Below, in pieces: positions 40,908-49,245 of a DNA stretch of 64,000 nt. Under the pieces are notes generated by a model. It worked only from the letters and a program-made list of their open reading frames with translations. It was not told the DNA's origin and did not search any database. Location of the stretch: contig JAEYKW010000006.1 of assembly GCA_023408075.1 (NCBI GenBank), forward strand, positions 124,001 through 188,000, in the 5' to 3' direction. A program made the position numbers and the translations under genes. This stretch comes from Bacillota bacterium (GTDB lineage: Bacteria; Bacillota; Clostridia; Christensenellales; SZUA-584). The stretch's first letter is position 1. Every line of letters begins with the position of its first letter.

Positions 40908-41885
40908 TTACTTCATCGTCTCTTTGAGCTTCTCATAAAGCTTCTTCTGCTCCGCCGTCAATTGCGCGGGATTCACAATCCGCACTGAGAGAAACAGATC
41001 GCCGCGCGGCCCTGAGCGGAACGGATACCCCTTGCCCGCGACGCGAATACGGCTGCCCGATTTCACGCCCGCCGGAATATTGACCGCGATGCGCCCGTCC
41101 AGCGTGTCCACGGTCAGCTTCGTCCCGAGCGCCGCGTCCCACGGATACACATCCGCGTTCGCGCTGAGTTCGCCGTCCTTCAATGTGAACCGGCCCGGCT
41201 TCATCTTCACCGTCATACGCAAATCGCCGCTCTTGCCGCCGTTGCTGCCGGAACGCCCCTGCCCTTTGAGACGGATCGTCTCTCCGTCGTTCACGCCCGC
41301 CGGAATTTTAAAATTGATGCTGCGCGTGCCGGTCCCGGTCTGCAGCGATATGAGTTTTTCGGTGCCTGCCGCACCTTCCTCGGGTGTCAGCTCAATGTCG
41401 GCTTCAATGTCCTGCCCGCTGTGCGCACGCGGTGTGCGTGAGCTGCCGCGCGTCTGGCCGAATATGTCTCCGAAATCGCCGCCTTCGTACACACGCGTGG
41501 TGCGCCCGCCGCGTGCACTGCCAAACAAATCGTTCAAATCGAACGCGTCCGAAAAGAACATGTTAAAGAAATCGCTGTGGTCTCCCGCGCCCGTATATTC
41601 ATAGCGCACATTGCCGCCGTTAAAGCCGTACTGCGACGGGTCAAAATCCGCCCCGTTGCTGAACTGTGCCTGAGAACCGAACGTGTCGTATTTCTTGCGC
41701 TTCTCCGCGTCGCCGAGCACCTCATACGCCTCGGCCACGTCCTTGAACTTCGCTTCGGACGCTTTGTCTCCCTTGTTCACGTCAGGATGATGCTGCTTGG
41801 CGAGCTTGCGGTACGCCTTTTTTATTTCGTCCTGCGGCGCGCTTTTATCCACGCCGAGTATCGCATAATAGTCCTTATATTGCAT
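40908..41885 (-). CDS. DnaJ-type co-chaperone of the CbpA class
   Basis: 325 residues. J domain with HPD in KLAKQHHPDVNKGD at about residue 33. The linker is long and Gly/Phe/Asp-rich (FNMFFSDAFDLNDLFGSARG). The two C-terminal substrate-binding beta domains follow; the CxxCxGxG zinc region of classical DnaJ is missing. Stimulates DnaK. A CtsR-like box and promoter lie upstream. Confidence 0.93.
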   Translation of the reverse strand: MQYKDYYAILGVDKSAPQDEIKKAYRKLAKQHHPDVNKGDKASEAKFKDVAEAYEVLGDAEKRKKYDTFGSQAQFSNGADFDPSQYGFNGGNVRYEYTGAGDHSDFFNMFFSDAFDLNDLFGSARGGRTTRVYEGGDFGDIFGQTRGSSRTPRAHSGQDIEADIELTPEEGAAGTEKLISLQTGTGTRSINFKIPAGVNDGETIRLKGQGRSGSNGGKSGDLRMTVKMKPGRFTLKDGELSANADVYPWDAALGTKLTVDTLDGRIAVNIPAGVKSGSRIRVAGKGYPFRSGPRGDLFLSVRIVNPAQLTAEQKKLYEKLKETMK

Positions 41886-41932
41886 GCCATATCACTCCTT
41901 TCCTAAGCCCGCACCCATGCGGCTGATATGAC

Positions 41933-41988
41933 TTTGACTTTCCTTGACTTTCATGTCTTATGATACCTCATTCATTTATAAAATGCAA
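41933..41988 (-). promoter_or_regulatory. Promoter with CtsR-like operator before the J-protein gene
   Basis: On the minus strand TTGCAT (41983-41988) and TATCAT (41960-41965) are 17 bases apart. Just downstream, AGTCAAG-GAA-AGTCAAA (41933-41949) matches the CtsR direct-repeat consensus RGTCAAA-NAN-RGTCAAA at all but one position. CtsR represses class III heat-shock genes in Firmicutes. Confidence 0.7.
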
Positions 41989-42103
41989 TAGCGAAAGTCA
42001 AAATATTCCGAAAATTTATCCGAGTCTATGGATAACCTTGGGTTGCGGCGATGATGCTGCGTCGCATATAATCATTCTCATAAAAGCAATATGAAAGGCC
42101 GGT

Positions 42104-42970
42104 ATGAACTATTACGTTGCGGTGATGGCTGATGTGATTGACCATATTGAGCAACGCATATCCGATAAGCTTTCACTCACGGAGCTGTCGGCGCGCGCGA
42201 ACATTTCGGATTTCCATTTCAACCGCATATTCAAGACGGTCGTCGGCGTCACGCTCAAGCAATATATTCTCGGGCGCAAGCTCTCGTGTGCGGCGCTGCT
42301 GCTGTCCGGCTCCTCGCGTTCCGTTACCGATATTGCGATGGAGCTTGGGTTTGATTACCCCGAGGTTTTCAGCCGCGCATTCAAAAATCAGATGGGCGTA
42401 TCGCCCGCGGTTTACCGCAACCAGCCGGGTTCCTGTGCCCTCACGCCCAAGGCCTCCGTCGTTGAACGCGATATCATCAATTACCGGGGCACGCTCGCGC
42501 TCAAGGGCGAAATCAGTTTCATGGAGCCGCTGCGGCTGTGCGGCGTCTTTGCCACCGTTAACGAGCATTCGCCGGATTTCGTACAAGAGCTCAAAAGCGT
42601 GAACGAAGGCTTCCTGCTCAAATCCGCAAATCAGCCGGAGTTCCTGCAGAACCGTTTCTTTACCACTGTCACCTGCAGCGGCAAAGATGACGGCGGTTAC
42701 CGCGTGTTCTGCGGGCGCGAGCCCGTCCCGAATGCTATCGGCACGCTGTACGATACGCAGCAGGTTCCGGGCGGCTGGTATGCCAATTTTGTGTACCATG
42801 GCGATATGTTCGATATCCGCGACGTATTCATAGACGATCTATATAAATGGATCATGGTCAAGGAATTAAAGCTTGCCGCAAACGGCATCGGCATGCTCAC
42901 CATCTATTCCGGTGATTACCCCCACAATTCAGCTGTCCACTTGCTAGTTCCGGTTCAGCGGCCCGCATAG
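42104..42970 (+). CDS. AraC-family regulator with GyrI-like effector domain
   Basis: 288 residues. Residues 1-105: two helix-turn-helix units (LSLTELSARANISDFHFNRI; SVTDIAMELGFDYPEVFSRA) with FKNQMGVSPAVYR. Residues 130-288: GyrI-like ligand-binding domain. The order, DNA-binding first, is that of the Rob/SoxS-like and BmrR-linked sensors. GAAAGG precedes the ATG. The esterase gene follows 86 bases later and may be its target. Confidence 0.92.
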   Translation: MNYYVAVMADVIDHIEQRISDKLSLTELSARANISDFHFNRIFKTVVGVTLKQYILGRKLSCAALLLSGSSRSVTDIAMELGFDYPEVFSRAFKNQMGVSPAVYRNQPGSCALTPKASVVERDIINYRGTLALKGEISFMEPLRLCGVFATVNEHSPDFVQELKSVNEGFLLKSANQPEFLQNRFFTTVTCSGKDDGGYRVFCGREPVPNAIGTLYDTQQVPGGWYANFVYHGDMFDIRDVFIDDLYKWIMVKELKLAANGIGMLTIYSGDYPHNSAVHLLVPVQRPA

Positions 42971-43056
42971 TCAGCAAGTTTTGTCATGCCGCCCCTCATC
43001 ATTCCGGTTATGATCAGTTTAAAGAATTGAAACACCAAATGAAGGAGGGCTGTTTT

Positions 43057-43905
43057 ATGAGCACACAGGCAATTATCACAAGGCGCTTATTAAAAAAGGC
43101 GGGTATCTGGAACAAACCGCTCAACGAGATCAGGCAGACGATGGCAAGCATCAAAGGCAGCGGCATGCCCGCAGGCATCGTCGTCAGCACGATGTCGCTC
43201 GGCGGCGTCAGCTGCGAAGTATTCCGCCATACGGGCGGTGCACCGCGCCCTGCGGTGCTGTATTTCCACGGCGGCGGTTTTTGCCTCGGAATTTATGACG
43301 CGAACCGCAGCTTTGCTGCGGGGCTCGCCCAGCTGCTCGATGCTGATATTTATATGCCGGACTACCGGCTTGCGCCCGAACACCCGTATCCCGCGGCGCT
43401 TGAAGATGCGCAGGCCGTTTTGCAGGCTTTGTCCGATTGCGGCCGCCTCGTTGTTATGGGCGATTCTTCCGGCTGCGCACTCGCGCTGTCCGCGCTGCAA
43501 GGCCAAAACGTGATGCCGCTCTCTCTTGTGATGATGACGCCCGTACTCGACCTCACGGACGGTCAGGCGCGCATATCATCGAGCGTCCGCAAAGACCCGT
43601 TCAATCTGGAAGACCCGCTGAAGCTCACCAGGCACTACACTGCCGGAAACAATCCGTCCACCCCCGCGCTATCGCCGATATACGGCAGCCTTAAAAGCCT
43701 GCCGCCGGTTCTGGTTCACGCGGCGCAGTTCGATGCGTTTTTAAGCGACGCCGTACGCTTCAAAGAAAGGGCCGAGGAAGCAGGTGCCAACGTCACGCTC
43801 AAAATCTGGCCGAAAATGTGGCACATCTTTCATATGCAATCGCCGTTTGTTCCGGAAGCCACAAGCGCTTTAAATGAAATCAAAGCGTTCATCCGAAAAT
43901 TTTAA
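43057..43905 (+). CDS. Alpha/beta hydrolase, HSL-type esterase
   Basis: 282 residues. The oxyanion motif HGGGF in VLYFHGGGFCLG, DYRLAPEHPYPAALED, and the nucleophile motif GDSSG are those of the hormone-sensitive lipase family; the final His lies in KMWHIFHMQ. Likely hydrolyses short acyl esters. The ATG at 43057 has AAGGAGGG; an in-frame ATG at 43027 does not. Confidence 0.9.
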   Translation: MSTQAIITRRLLKKAGIWNKPLNEIRQTMASIKGSGMPAGIVVSTMSLGGVSCEVFRHTGGAPRPAVLYFHGGGFCLGIYDANRSFAAGLAQLLDADIYMPDYRLAPEHPYPAALEDAQAVLQALSDCGRLVVMGDSSGCALALSALQGQNVMPLSLVMMTPVLDLTDGQARISSSVRKDPFNLEDPLKLTRHYTAGNNPSTPALSPIYGSLKSLPPVLVHAAQFDAFLSDAVRFKERAEEAGANVTLKIWPKMWHIFHMQSPFVPEATSALNEIKAFIRKF

Positions 43906-44224
43906 TACGTTCTCGCGGCAGAGCCTCAGACAACTCTGTTAGCTTACCGAAAAAACCTCCCACTCACTCGCTCCGGTTTGCCGGACGAGGGGCCTTTTAT
44001 ACAAAGGTTGCCCGGTACTTGGATAAGGCTCTTTCGAGCTTTGTTCCAAATACCGAAAAAGGCACTTCTGCCTTGCCGCAGAGCAAAGCACAGCATACGT
44101 GATAGATCAGCTCCTCCTCCGCTTCACTCCCGTCGCGCGGTGTAAACAATGTCCGCCGCTTCGTGGCTTGTCAGCGCGATATCTTTTCTGTCCTAACATC
44201 TTATATCTTAAATGGAAAGGACGC
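43906..44224. other. Intergenic gap with a long hairpin
   Basis: CGGTACTTGGA (44013-44023) and TCCAAATACCG (44045-44055) pair with one mismatch and enclose GCTC/GAGC, giving a long bent hairpin. There is no T run on the plus strand. Nothing else is recognised. Confidence 0.45.
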
Positions 44225-44277
44225 TTGACATTTTCTGCGCAGCGTATTATGATGACTATGGAAAGCAAGCTTTCCAT
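44225..44277 (+). promoter_or_regulatory. Promoter and operator of the XRE/membrane-protein pair
   Basis: TTGACA (44225-44230), 17 bases, TATGAT (44248-44253). Then ATGGAAAGCAAGCTTTCCAT (44258-44277), a near-perfect 20-base palindrome at the transcription start, the likely site for the XRE protein. Confidence 0.75.
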
Positions 44278-44300
44278 TTCTGAATGGAAGGACAAAGCGC

Positions 44301-44507
44301 ATGAAAAACAAACTCGAAGAGCTGCGGCGGCAGCGCGGGCTCAGGCAGGAAGAGCTTGCCGACGCGCTCGAAGTCTCGCGTCAGACAATCGGCTCGCTCG
44401 AAAACGGGAGGTATAACCCGTCCATACTGCTCGCGTTCAAGATTGCGCGTTTTTTCGGCGTTTCCATTGAAGATATCTTTATCTACGAGGAGGAGTCATC
44501 ATGTTAA
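44301..44507 (+). CDS. XRE-family regulator
   Basis: 68 residues, helix-turn-helix LRQEELADALEVSRQTIGSL then ENGRYNPSILLAFKIARFFG, the YgzD/Bacillus-type short repressor. Its end overlaps the next gene by seven bases. Such pairs of short XRE protein and small membrane protein are common in Firmicutes, with unknown signal. Confidence 0.93.
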   Translation: MKNKLEELRRQRGLRQEELADALEVSRQTIGSLENGRYNPSILLAFKIARFFGVSIEDIFIYEEESSC

Positions 44508-44917
44508 AAAAAAGCTATCCGTATGTCATCGCTATAATCATCGGCGCGGTGCTGATCGGATTGAGTTTGCTGACCCAGGATGAAGCGCCCAAATCCGTAA
44601 CCGGTGTGCTGATCGGCGCGGGCGCAGGGCTGCTGGGGATGAACCTTTCATACCTTACGAATATCCTCTATCTGAAAAAACACCCTTATGCCGCTAAACA
44701 GGCCGAAATCGAATCCAAAGATGAGCGTAATATACTGATACGCGCCCGCGCTAAAGCGGCCGCCGCCGATATCACGCGGTGGTTTATTTTCGCGCTGTCA
44801 TTTCTCATGATACTCATTGATGCGCCGCTCTGGGCCACTTTATGCGTTGTGGCCGTCTATACGCTTTATCATGTGTTGACTTTCGTTTTCATGGCGAAGT
44901 ATCAAAAGCAGATGTAG
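44501..44917 (+). CDS. Small membrane protein paired with XRE regulator
   Basis: 138 residues, four membrane helices in two pairs (YVIAIIIGAVLIGLSLL; GVLIGAGAGLLGMNLSYL; WFIFALSFLMILIDA; ATLCVVAVYTLYHVLTFVF), with the basic cytoplasmic stretch IESKDERNILIRARAKAA between. I do not recognise a named family; DUF2178-type proteins look similar. Translated together with the regulator. Confidence 0.75.
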   Translation: MLKKSYPYVIAIIIGAVLIGLSLLTQDEAPKSVTGVLIGAGAGLLGMNLSYLTNILYLKKHPYAAKQAEIESKDERNILIRARAKAAAADITRWFIFALSFLMILIDAPLWATLCVVAVYTLYHVLTFVFMAKYQKQM

Positions 44918-45034
44918 CGCCTATAGTTCAAGCATCCTATAATGATAAATCTTACCTTTTGCCAGCCGCGTATGATTGCATTCGGTATTAAGCGAATATA
45001 TAATAATGGTAATATCATAAGGGGAGGTATCATT

Positions 45035-45397
45035 TTGGATAAGAAGAATGTTATAGGAGGCTCCATCATCGCCCTTGTCTCTCTTCTCGCGACGTTCGTA
45101 TTTTTGTTTATCGGCTTTACACAAGACATATGGAACCCGACCTGGCTTGTGTTTCTAAGCATCCCGTTTGTCTCCATTATCGTAGATATTTTCACAAAAA
45201 GAAAAGACCCCGTTGCGATGGTTTCCGGTATCGTATCCTTTTTATGCGCCGCCGTATATCTTTATATGGGCTTTATGCTCAGCCTTTGGCATCCGGGCTG
45301 GCTTATCTTCTTTGCCGTTCCCATCTCAAGCGTCATCACAAAGATGTTCGTGGGTGAGCCCAAGGCCGAAGAGAAAGACGATGACACGCAAGCATAA
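45035..45397 (+). CDS. Small four-helix membrane protein with internal repeat
   Basis: 120 residues. Two halves repeat the pattern LFIGFTQDIWNPTWLVFLSI and LYMGFMLSLWHPGWLIFFAV, so an internal duplication is visible. Start is a TTG at 45035, 7 bases after GGGGAGG; the upstream open frame has no site. A terminator follows directly. Confidence 0.7.
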   Translation: MDKKNVIGGSIIALVSLLATFVFLFIGFTQDIWNPTWLVFLSIPFVSIIVDIFTKRKDPVAMVSGIVSFLCAAVYLYMGFMLSLWHPGWLIFFAVPISSVITKMFVGEPKAEEKDDDTQA

Positions 45398-45409
45398 TAT
45401 GATTGAAAA

Positions 45410-45437
45410 GTCTGCTTGAGAGAGCAGGCTTTTTTTA
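45410..45437 (+). terminator. Terminator
   Basis: GTCTGCT/AGCAGGC stem with one wobble pair followed by eight T. Confidence 0.8.
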
Positions 45438-45476
45438 TCTTCGTAAACGCGCCGCATCTATAACGGAAGTAGAAAA

Positions 45477-45502
45477 GAAGCGCTGCATATAAACAGCGCT
45501 TC
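45477..45502 (-). terminator. Terminator of the lipoprotein gene at 45543
   Basis: GAAGCGCTG and CAGCGCTTC form a 9-base stem; on the minus strand TTTTC follows. Confidence 0.75.
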
Positions 45503-45542
45503 CCATGTTTAATTTGGTTAATTTTTTGTGTTAAGGCTTATT

Positions 45543-45962
45543 TTAAATCCCGAGCTCCTGTGAAATATACCACTTTCCGTCAACTTGCTTGAGCGGAAGA
45601 TCCGAGGAATTTGTCTCTTCTTCTCCGTTGACAGTCGCTTTCATTTCCACTGTGACAGTCGCGGAATCCCCGTCTATCGTCTCGTTTGTAATGCTGTAGC
45701 TTATGGAAGCAGGATCAACACCCGACGCGCCCATCATCTGGCCAAGGTCAATAGCCTCGTCGCCCATCATGTCCATGGCCGCTTTAAACGCGGTCGCAAT
45801 TTCAGGTTCAAAACAATCCGCCATGGCGTTGATGTCGCCGTTCTTAATGGAATCCATGAACTTCGTCGCCACCGCAGAAGGGCCGCTGGCTGCGCCGCAG
45901 GCGGCAAAGGCCATCACAAAAATCAGTACAACACATACAAATACAACTGCTCTTTTTTTCAT
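45543..45962 (-). CDS. DUF4878-like (NTF2-fold) lipoprotein
   Basis: 139 residues. Signal MKKRAVVFVCVVLIFVMAFA then AAC lipobox. The mature part, ATKFMDSIKNGDINAMADCF to LPLKQVDGKWYISQELG, is the NTF2-like fold seen in DUF4878 lipoproteins, usually short surface proteins of unknown role. Start at 45962 after GGAAGC. Confidence 0.82.
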   Translation of the reverse strand: MKKRAVVFVCVVLIFVMAFAACGAASGPSAVATKFMDSIKNGDINAMADCFEPEIATAFKAAMDMMGDEAIDLGQMMGASGVDPASISYSITNETIDGDSATVTVEMKATVNGEEETNSSDLPLKQVDGKWYISQELGI

Positions 45963-46215
45963 AATTACGCTTCCTTTATGTAATATTTCTTTAATAATAC
46001 CTAATTTTATGTATATTATCAATCACTAATTTGCACTTATTTCAAATATGCTGATGTCAGGGGCGTTGAAACGCTGGTTGCATTTGTCACATCTGCTATA
46101 TACCGTTACACAATTTTAATTAATTCTTAATACTTATTTTGTAAATTTTACTCGCTTAACTGGTTAACTTTGTGGTATAAATTGATATAAAAATATCTTA
46201 GTATGGAGGGTTAAC

Positions 46216-46644
46216 ATGAAAACTGCCAGTATGGTACTTGGAATTATCGGTGCCGCATTTGCTATCATTGTTGCAATCGTATTTTTAGCCGGAGGTGCTT
46301 TTTTGGGTGCCGCTTCAAATGTCGTCAACAATATGGATGAGGAGCTCGAAAATGCTATTTCTGAAAGCGTCGATGGGCTGGATGTCGATGTCGATTTGAG
46401 CGTTGCTGCAGATGCGGTCTCTGTGTGGGCTTATGTGTGGTGCGGCTTGAGTGTTGTCGGCGCTGTGCTCGGTATTGTTGGCGCTGTCAATGTGAAAAAG
46501 AGCAACATCGCTGCGGGTGTTCTCATGCTGGTTGCGGCGGTTCCAAGCTTCTTCACGGGCCTTGGTTTCATCGCATCGATTCTTTTCATCATCGGCGGTA
46601 TATTGGCGCTCGTATCCGGAAAATCGGCTCCGGCTGCTGCTTAA
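46216..46644 (+). CDS. DUF4064-like membrane protein
   Basis: 142 residues, begins MKTASMVLGIIGAAFAIIVA like the array at 34.6-37.2 kb. The loop is acidic (MDEELENAISESVDGLDVDV) and NVKKSNIAAGVLML corresponds to the VKKKNVAAGVLM of the array. No Pro-rich tail. GGAGG precedes the ATG. Separate from the array, with its own terminator. Confidence 0.8.
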   Translation: MKTASMVLGIIGAAFAIIVAIVFLAGGAFLGAASNVVNNMDEELENAISESVDGLDVDVDLSVAADAVSVWAYVWCGLSVVGAVLGIVGAVNVKKSNIAAGVLMLVAAVPSFFTGLGFIASILFIIGGILALVSGKSAPAAA

Positions 46645-46660
46645 ACTCTCAAAAGAATGC

Positions 46661-46694
46661 AAGGTCCCGGCAAGCCGCCGGGACCTTCTTTTTT
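46661..46694 (+). terminator. Strong terminator
   Basis: AAGGTCCCGGC and GCCGGGACCTT, a perfect 11-base stem, followed by CTTTTTTC. Confidence 0.92.
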
Positions 46695-46828
46695 CGTCTG
46701 AGATCTTAACGCCCGTGCATGACTACACTAAGAGAACGCTTATTGTGATGTTGCAAACAACAGGCAAAGAGGGTATCATAAAGCAGGTGTTCTTTCATAG
46801 CATAACAAGAAACCGGCGGGAGAAGAAT

Positions 46829-47245
46829 ATGAAAAAAGCGGGTGTCACTTTGGGTATTGTGGGGAGCTTTTTGGCTCTCTATTGCGGGCTCATTACGTTT
46901 AACGCCGAAGCGATTCTCAAATACCCGGGCCTCATGACCGAACTGAGCGGCGCAGAAGGAATTGTCCAGACGATGATTGCGCTCAGGTGGGTGCTCTCGT
47001 CGTTGCTGTTTGCAAGCGTGCTGCTTGGCGCTGTCGGCGCGGCGATGCTCTCCAAAAAAGGCGCGGCATCCGGTGTTCTGCTCGTGGCTGCGGCGGTTTT
47101 AAGCGCCGCCACCGTCTGCGGCATACTAGCCGCCATCTGTTATGCGATCAGCTGTACATTTGCGTTCGTCTCTGACAAGCGGTCCGCTCTGAGCGCCCAG
47201 ACTTCAGAAGATGACAAACCCGAAGACTTTGATATGGGAATATAG
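46829..47245 (+). CDS. DUF4064-like membrane protein, diverged
   Basis: 138 residues: MKKAGVTLGIVGSFLALYCG, later LLGAVGAAMLSKKGAASGVLL. Same four-helix plan as the gene before it, ending in an acidic tail (SEDDKPEDFDMGI). GGGAG lies before the ATG at 46829; the frame is open further upstream but crosses the terminator. Confidence 0.7.
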   Translation: MKKAGVTLGIVGSFLALYCGLITFNAEAILKYPGLMTELSGAEGIVQTMIALRWVLSSLLFASVLLGAVGAAMLSKKGAASGVLLVAAAVLSAATVCGILAAICYAISCTFAFVSDKRSALSAQTSEDDKPEDFDMGI

Positions 47246-47415
47246 ATCAACAGAGTCTATCACTGTTGCTAATCCGGCGTATCGTGCCGGATTTTTTATT
47301 TTCGTCGGCATTTCGGACTTGTCAATAAGAATCCAAAAAAAATGCTATTTATTTATGAAGTATTACCTTTACACGCATAGTAGTTTGTGTTACATTGTTC
47401 TTGGAGGTGAGCGTT

Positions 47416-47748
47416 TTGGACTTAAGCAGCGATCTGATTCGCGGCCATTTGGATACCATCATACTCGGCCTGCTGTTAAACAGCGACCGGTACGGCTATG
47501 AAATCTGCCGCATTGTGCGCGAAAAAAGCGGCGGCGAATACGAGCTCAAAGAACCCTCAATGTACAGCACGATCCGTCGTCTCGAAGCGCAGCGGCTCAT
47601 TGAAGCCTACTGGGGCGACGAATCGCAGGGCGCGCGCCGCAAGTATTACCGCATCACGGCAGCCGGGCACAAAACATTTGCTCAAAACCTGAACAACTGG
47701 CAGTTTGCCAAGAAAATAATCGATAAGCTATTGGAGGTTGAACGATGA
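47416..47748 (+). CDS. PadR-family transcriptional regulator
   Basis: 110 residues, the short PadR type: LIRGHLDTIILGLLLNSDRY, PSMYSTIRRLEAQRLIEAYW and RRKYYRITAAGH. Start is a TTG at 47416, six bases after GGAGGTG. The ATGA overlap with the following gene is the standard PadR-HAAS arrangement, where the membrane protein is the regulated partner. Confidence 0.93.
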   Translation: MDLSSDLIRGHLDTIILGLLLNSDRYGYEICRIVREKSGGEYELKEPSMYSTIRRLEAQRLIEAYWGDESQGARRKYYRITAAGHKTFAQNLNNWQFAKKIIDKLLEVER

Positions 47749-48380
47749 GTGTGATCAGCGACTATCTGTCGAAACTCAAAAGACAATATCCGAATACGCA
47801 GGCGGTCAGCGAGCAGCTTGAAGAGCTGCGCGATACGCTGCATATCAAGACGGAGGAATATCAATCGCAGGGGCTCAATTATAACGATGCCGCACAGGCG
47901 GCGATCGCTGCTATCGGCGACATCACGCCGCTGCTCGACGAGGTCTCGGGCAATGTAAAGAGCGTATATATCAACAGGCTCAACAGAAACAACGCTGTTT
48001 TCTGCACGCTTATTATATTGGCTGAGTTCATGATGGCGTGGCTGGGTTATTCGCTGGCCACAAATAAGAGTATTTCCATGGAGTATTTTTCGGTTTCTCT
48101 GCTGGCGCTCATGCTCGGCCTCGGTATATGGATCATTCTCGCCGTGTTGGAATTCCGCAAGAACCCCGCTAGAACGAGTGTAATGGAGATGCCCTTTAAA
48201 AGGCTCATGTTTCTTTCACTCTTTGGCTGGCTCTCTGTCTCCGTTGTTCTTGTGGCTGCGAATAGCATAATGGGCGCTCCGTATTGGTTTCCGCTGCCTG
48301 TTATCGGCATCTCAGCCTGGCCGGTCAATATCTTATTGTTCCACCGCCAGCTCACCGGCGGCCGGTACGATGCCGCATAA
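47745..48380 (+). CDS. HAAS-domain (DUF1700-type) membrane protein, copy 1
   Basis: 211 residues. N-terminal HAAS/permease-prefix helices (YLSKLKRQYPNTQAVSEQLE; GLNYNDAAQAAIAAIGD) and four membrane segments. Overlaps the PadR gene by four bases. The next gene is a tandem copy. Confidence 0.85.
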   Translation: MSVISDYLSKLKRQYPNTQAVSEQLEELRDTLHIKTEEYQSQGLNYNDAAQAAIAAIGDITPLLDEVSGNVKSVYINRLNRNNAVFCTLIILAEFMMAWLGYSLATNKSISMEYFSVSLLALMLGLGIWIILAVLEFRKNPARTSVMEMPFKRLMFLSLFGWLSVSVVLVAANSIMGAPYWFPLPVIGISAWPVNILLFHRQLTGGRYDAA

Positions 48381-48404
48381 GAAAAGGAGCTTGAAAAACC
48401 CGCC

Positions 48405-48466
48405 ACATACAAGAATAACCGGCAGTTTGCCAAGAAAATAATCGATAAACTATTGGAGGTTGAATA
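48405..48466 (+). repeat. Duplicated tail of the PadR gene
   Basis: This stretch between the two HAAS genes repeats the last 55 or so bases of the PadR gene (47690-47744), including its GCCAAGAAAATAATCGATAA and the TTGGAGG ribosome binding site. It marks the joint of the tandem duplication. Confidence 0.85.
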
Positions 48467-49102
48467 ATGAGCGTCATTAGTGATTATTTAATGAAACTCG
48501 AAAAACATTATCCGGATACGCAAGCAGTCAGAGAACAACTTGAAGAGCTGCGCGATACGCTGCACATCAAAACGGAAGAATACCAGTCTCAAGGGATGAG
48601 TTACAACGATGCCGCCAAGGCGGCCATCGCATCGCTCGGCGATGTCGAGCCGCTGCTCGACGAGGTATCGGGCAATGTAAGAAACGTGTATGTGAACAGG
48701 CTGGGTAGAATGAATGCCATCTTCTGTGCCGTCATCATCATAGCGGAGTTCATGATGGCGTGGATCGTTTACTCTCTTATCACAGTCCAGCCCCTCTATG
48801 CCACTTCATTTTTTCTGTCTCTGTTGGTCCTTTTGGTTGCTATCAGCATATGGCCGATTACCACGATAATTCGGTATCGAAAGGAACCCGATAAAATCAG
48901 CGTGGTGGAGATGCCGTACCGAAAGCAAATGCGAACAGCTTTATTAGGCTGGCTCGGTATATCGGTCTTTCTCTTCGTAGTCAATTGTATAATCGGCAGA
49001 GCGGTATGGTTTCAGTGGCCGCTCATCGGCATCGCCACATGGCCCATCAACATCTATCTTTTTCACCGCCAGCTCATCGGCGGGCGATATGATGCCGCTT
49101 AA
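48467..49102 (+). CDS. HAAS-domain membrane protein, copy 2
   Basis: 211 residues, same length as copy 1 and similar throughout: SVISDYLMKLEKHYPDTQAV, GNVRNVYVNRLGRMNAIF, HRQLIGGRYDAA at the end. The membrane segments differ more than the HAAS part. It uses the ribosome binding site carried in the duplicated PadR tail. Confidence 0.85.
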   Translation: MSVISDYLMKLEKHYPDTQAVREQLEELRDTLHIKTEEYQSQGMSYNDAAKAAIASLGDVEPLLDEVSGNVRNVYVNRLGRMNAIFCAVIIIAEFMMAWIVYSLITVQPLYATSFFLSLLVLLVAISIWPITTIIRYRKEPDKISVVEMPYRKQMRTALLGWLGISVFLFVVNCIIGRAVWFQWPLIGIATWPINIYLFHRQLIGGRYDAA

Positions 49103-49245
49103 CCAGCCAAAAGAAATAAACGCAGACACCGGCTTTTGATAAGGCCGGTTTTTTTATTTCCACTTTTCTCATAATATTATTGACAGACAATAATTTCACG
49201 CATATAATTATCGTGTAACAATAATTCATTATAAAGGAGCGTCTT

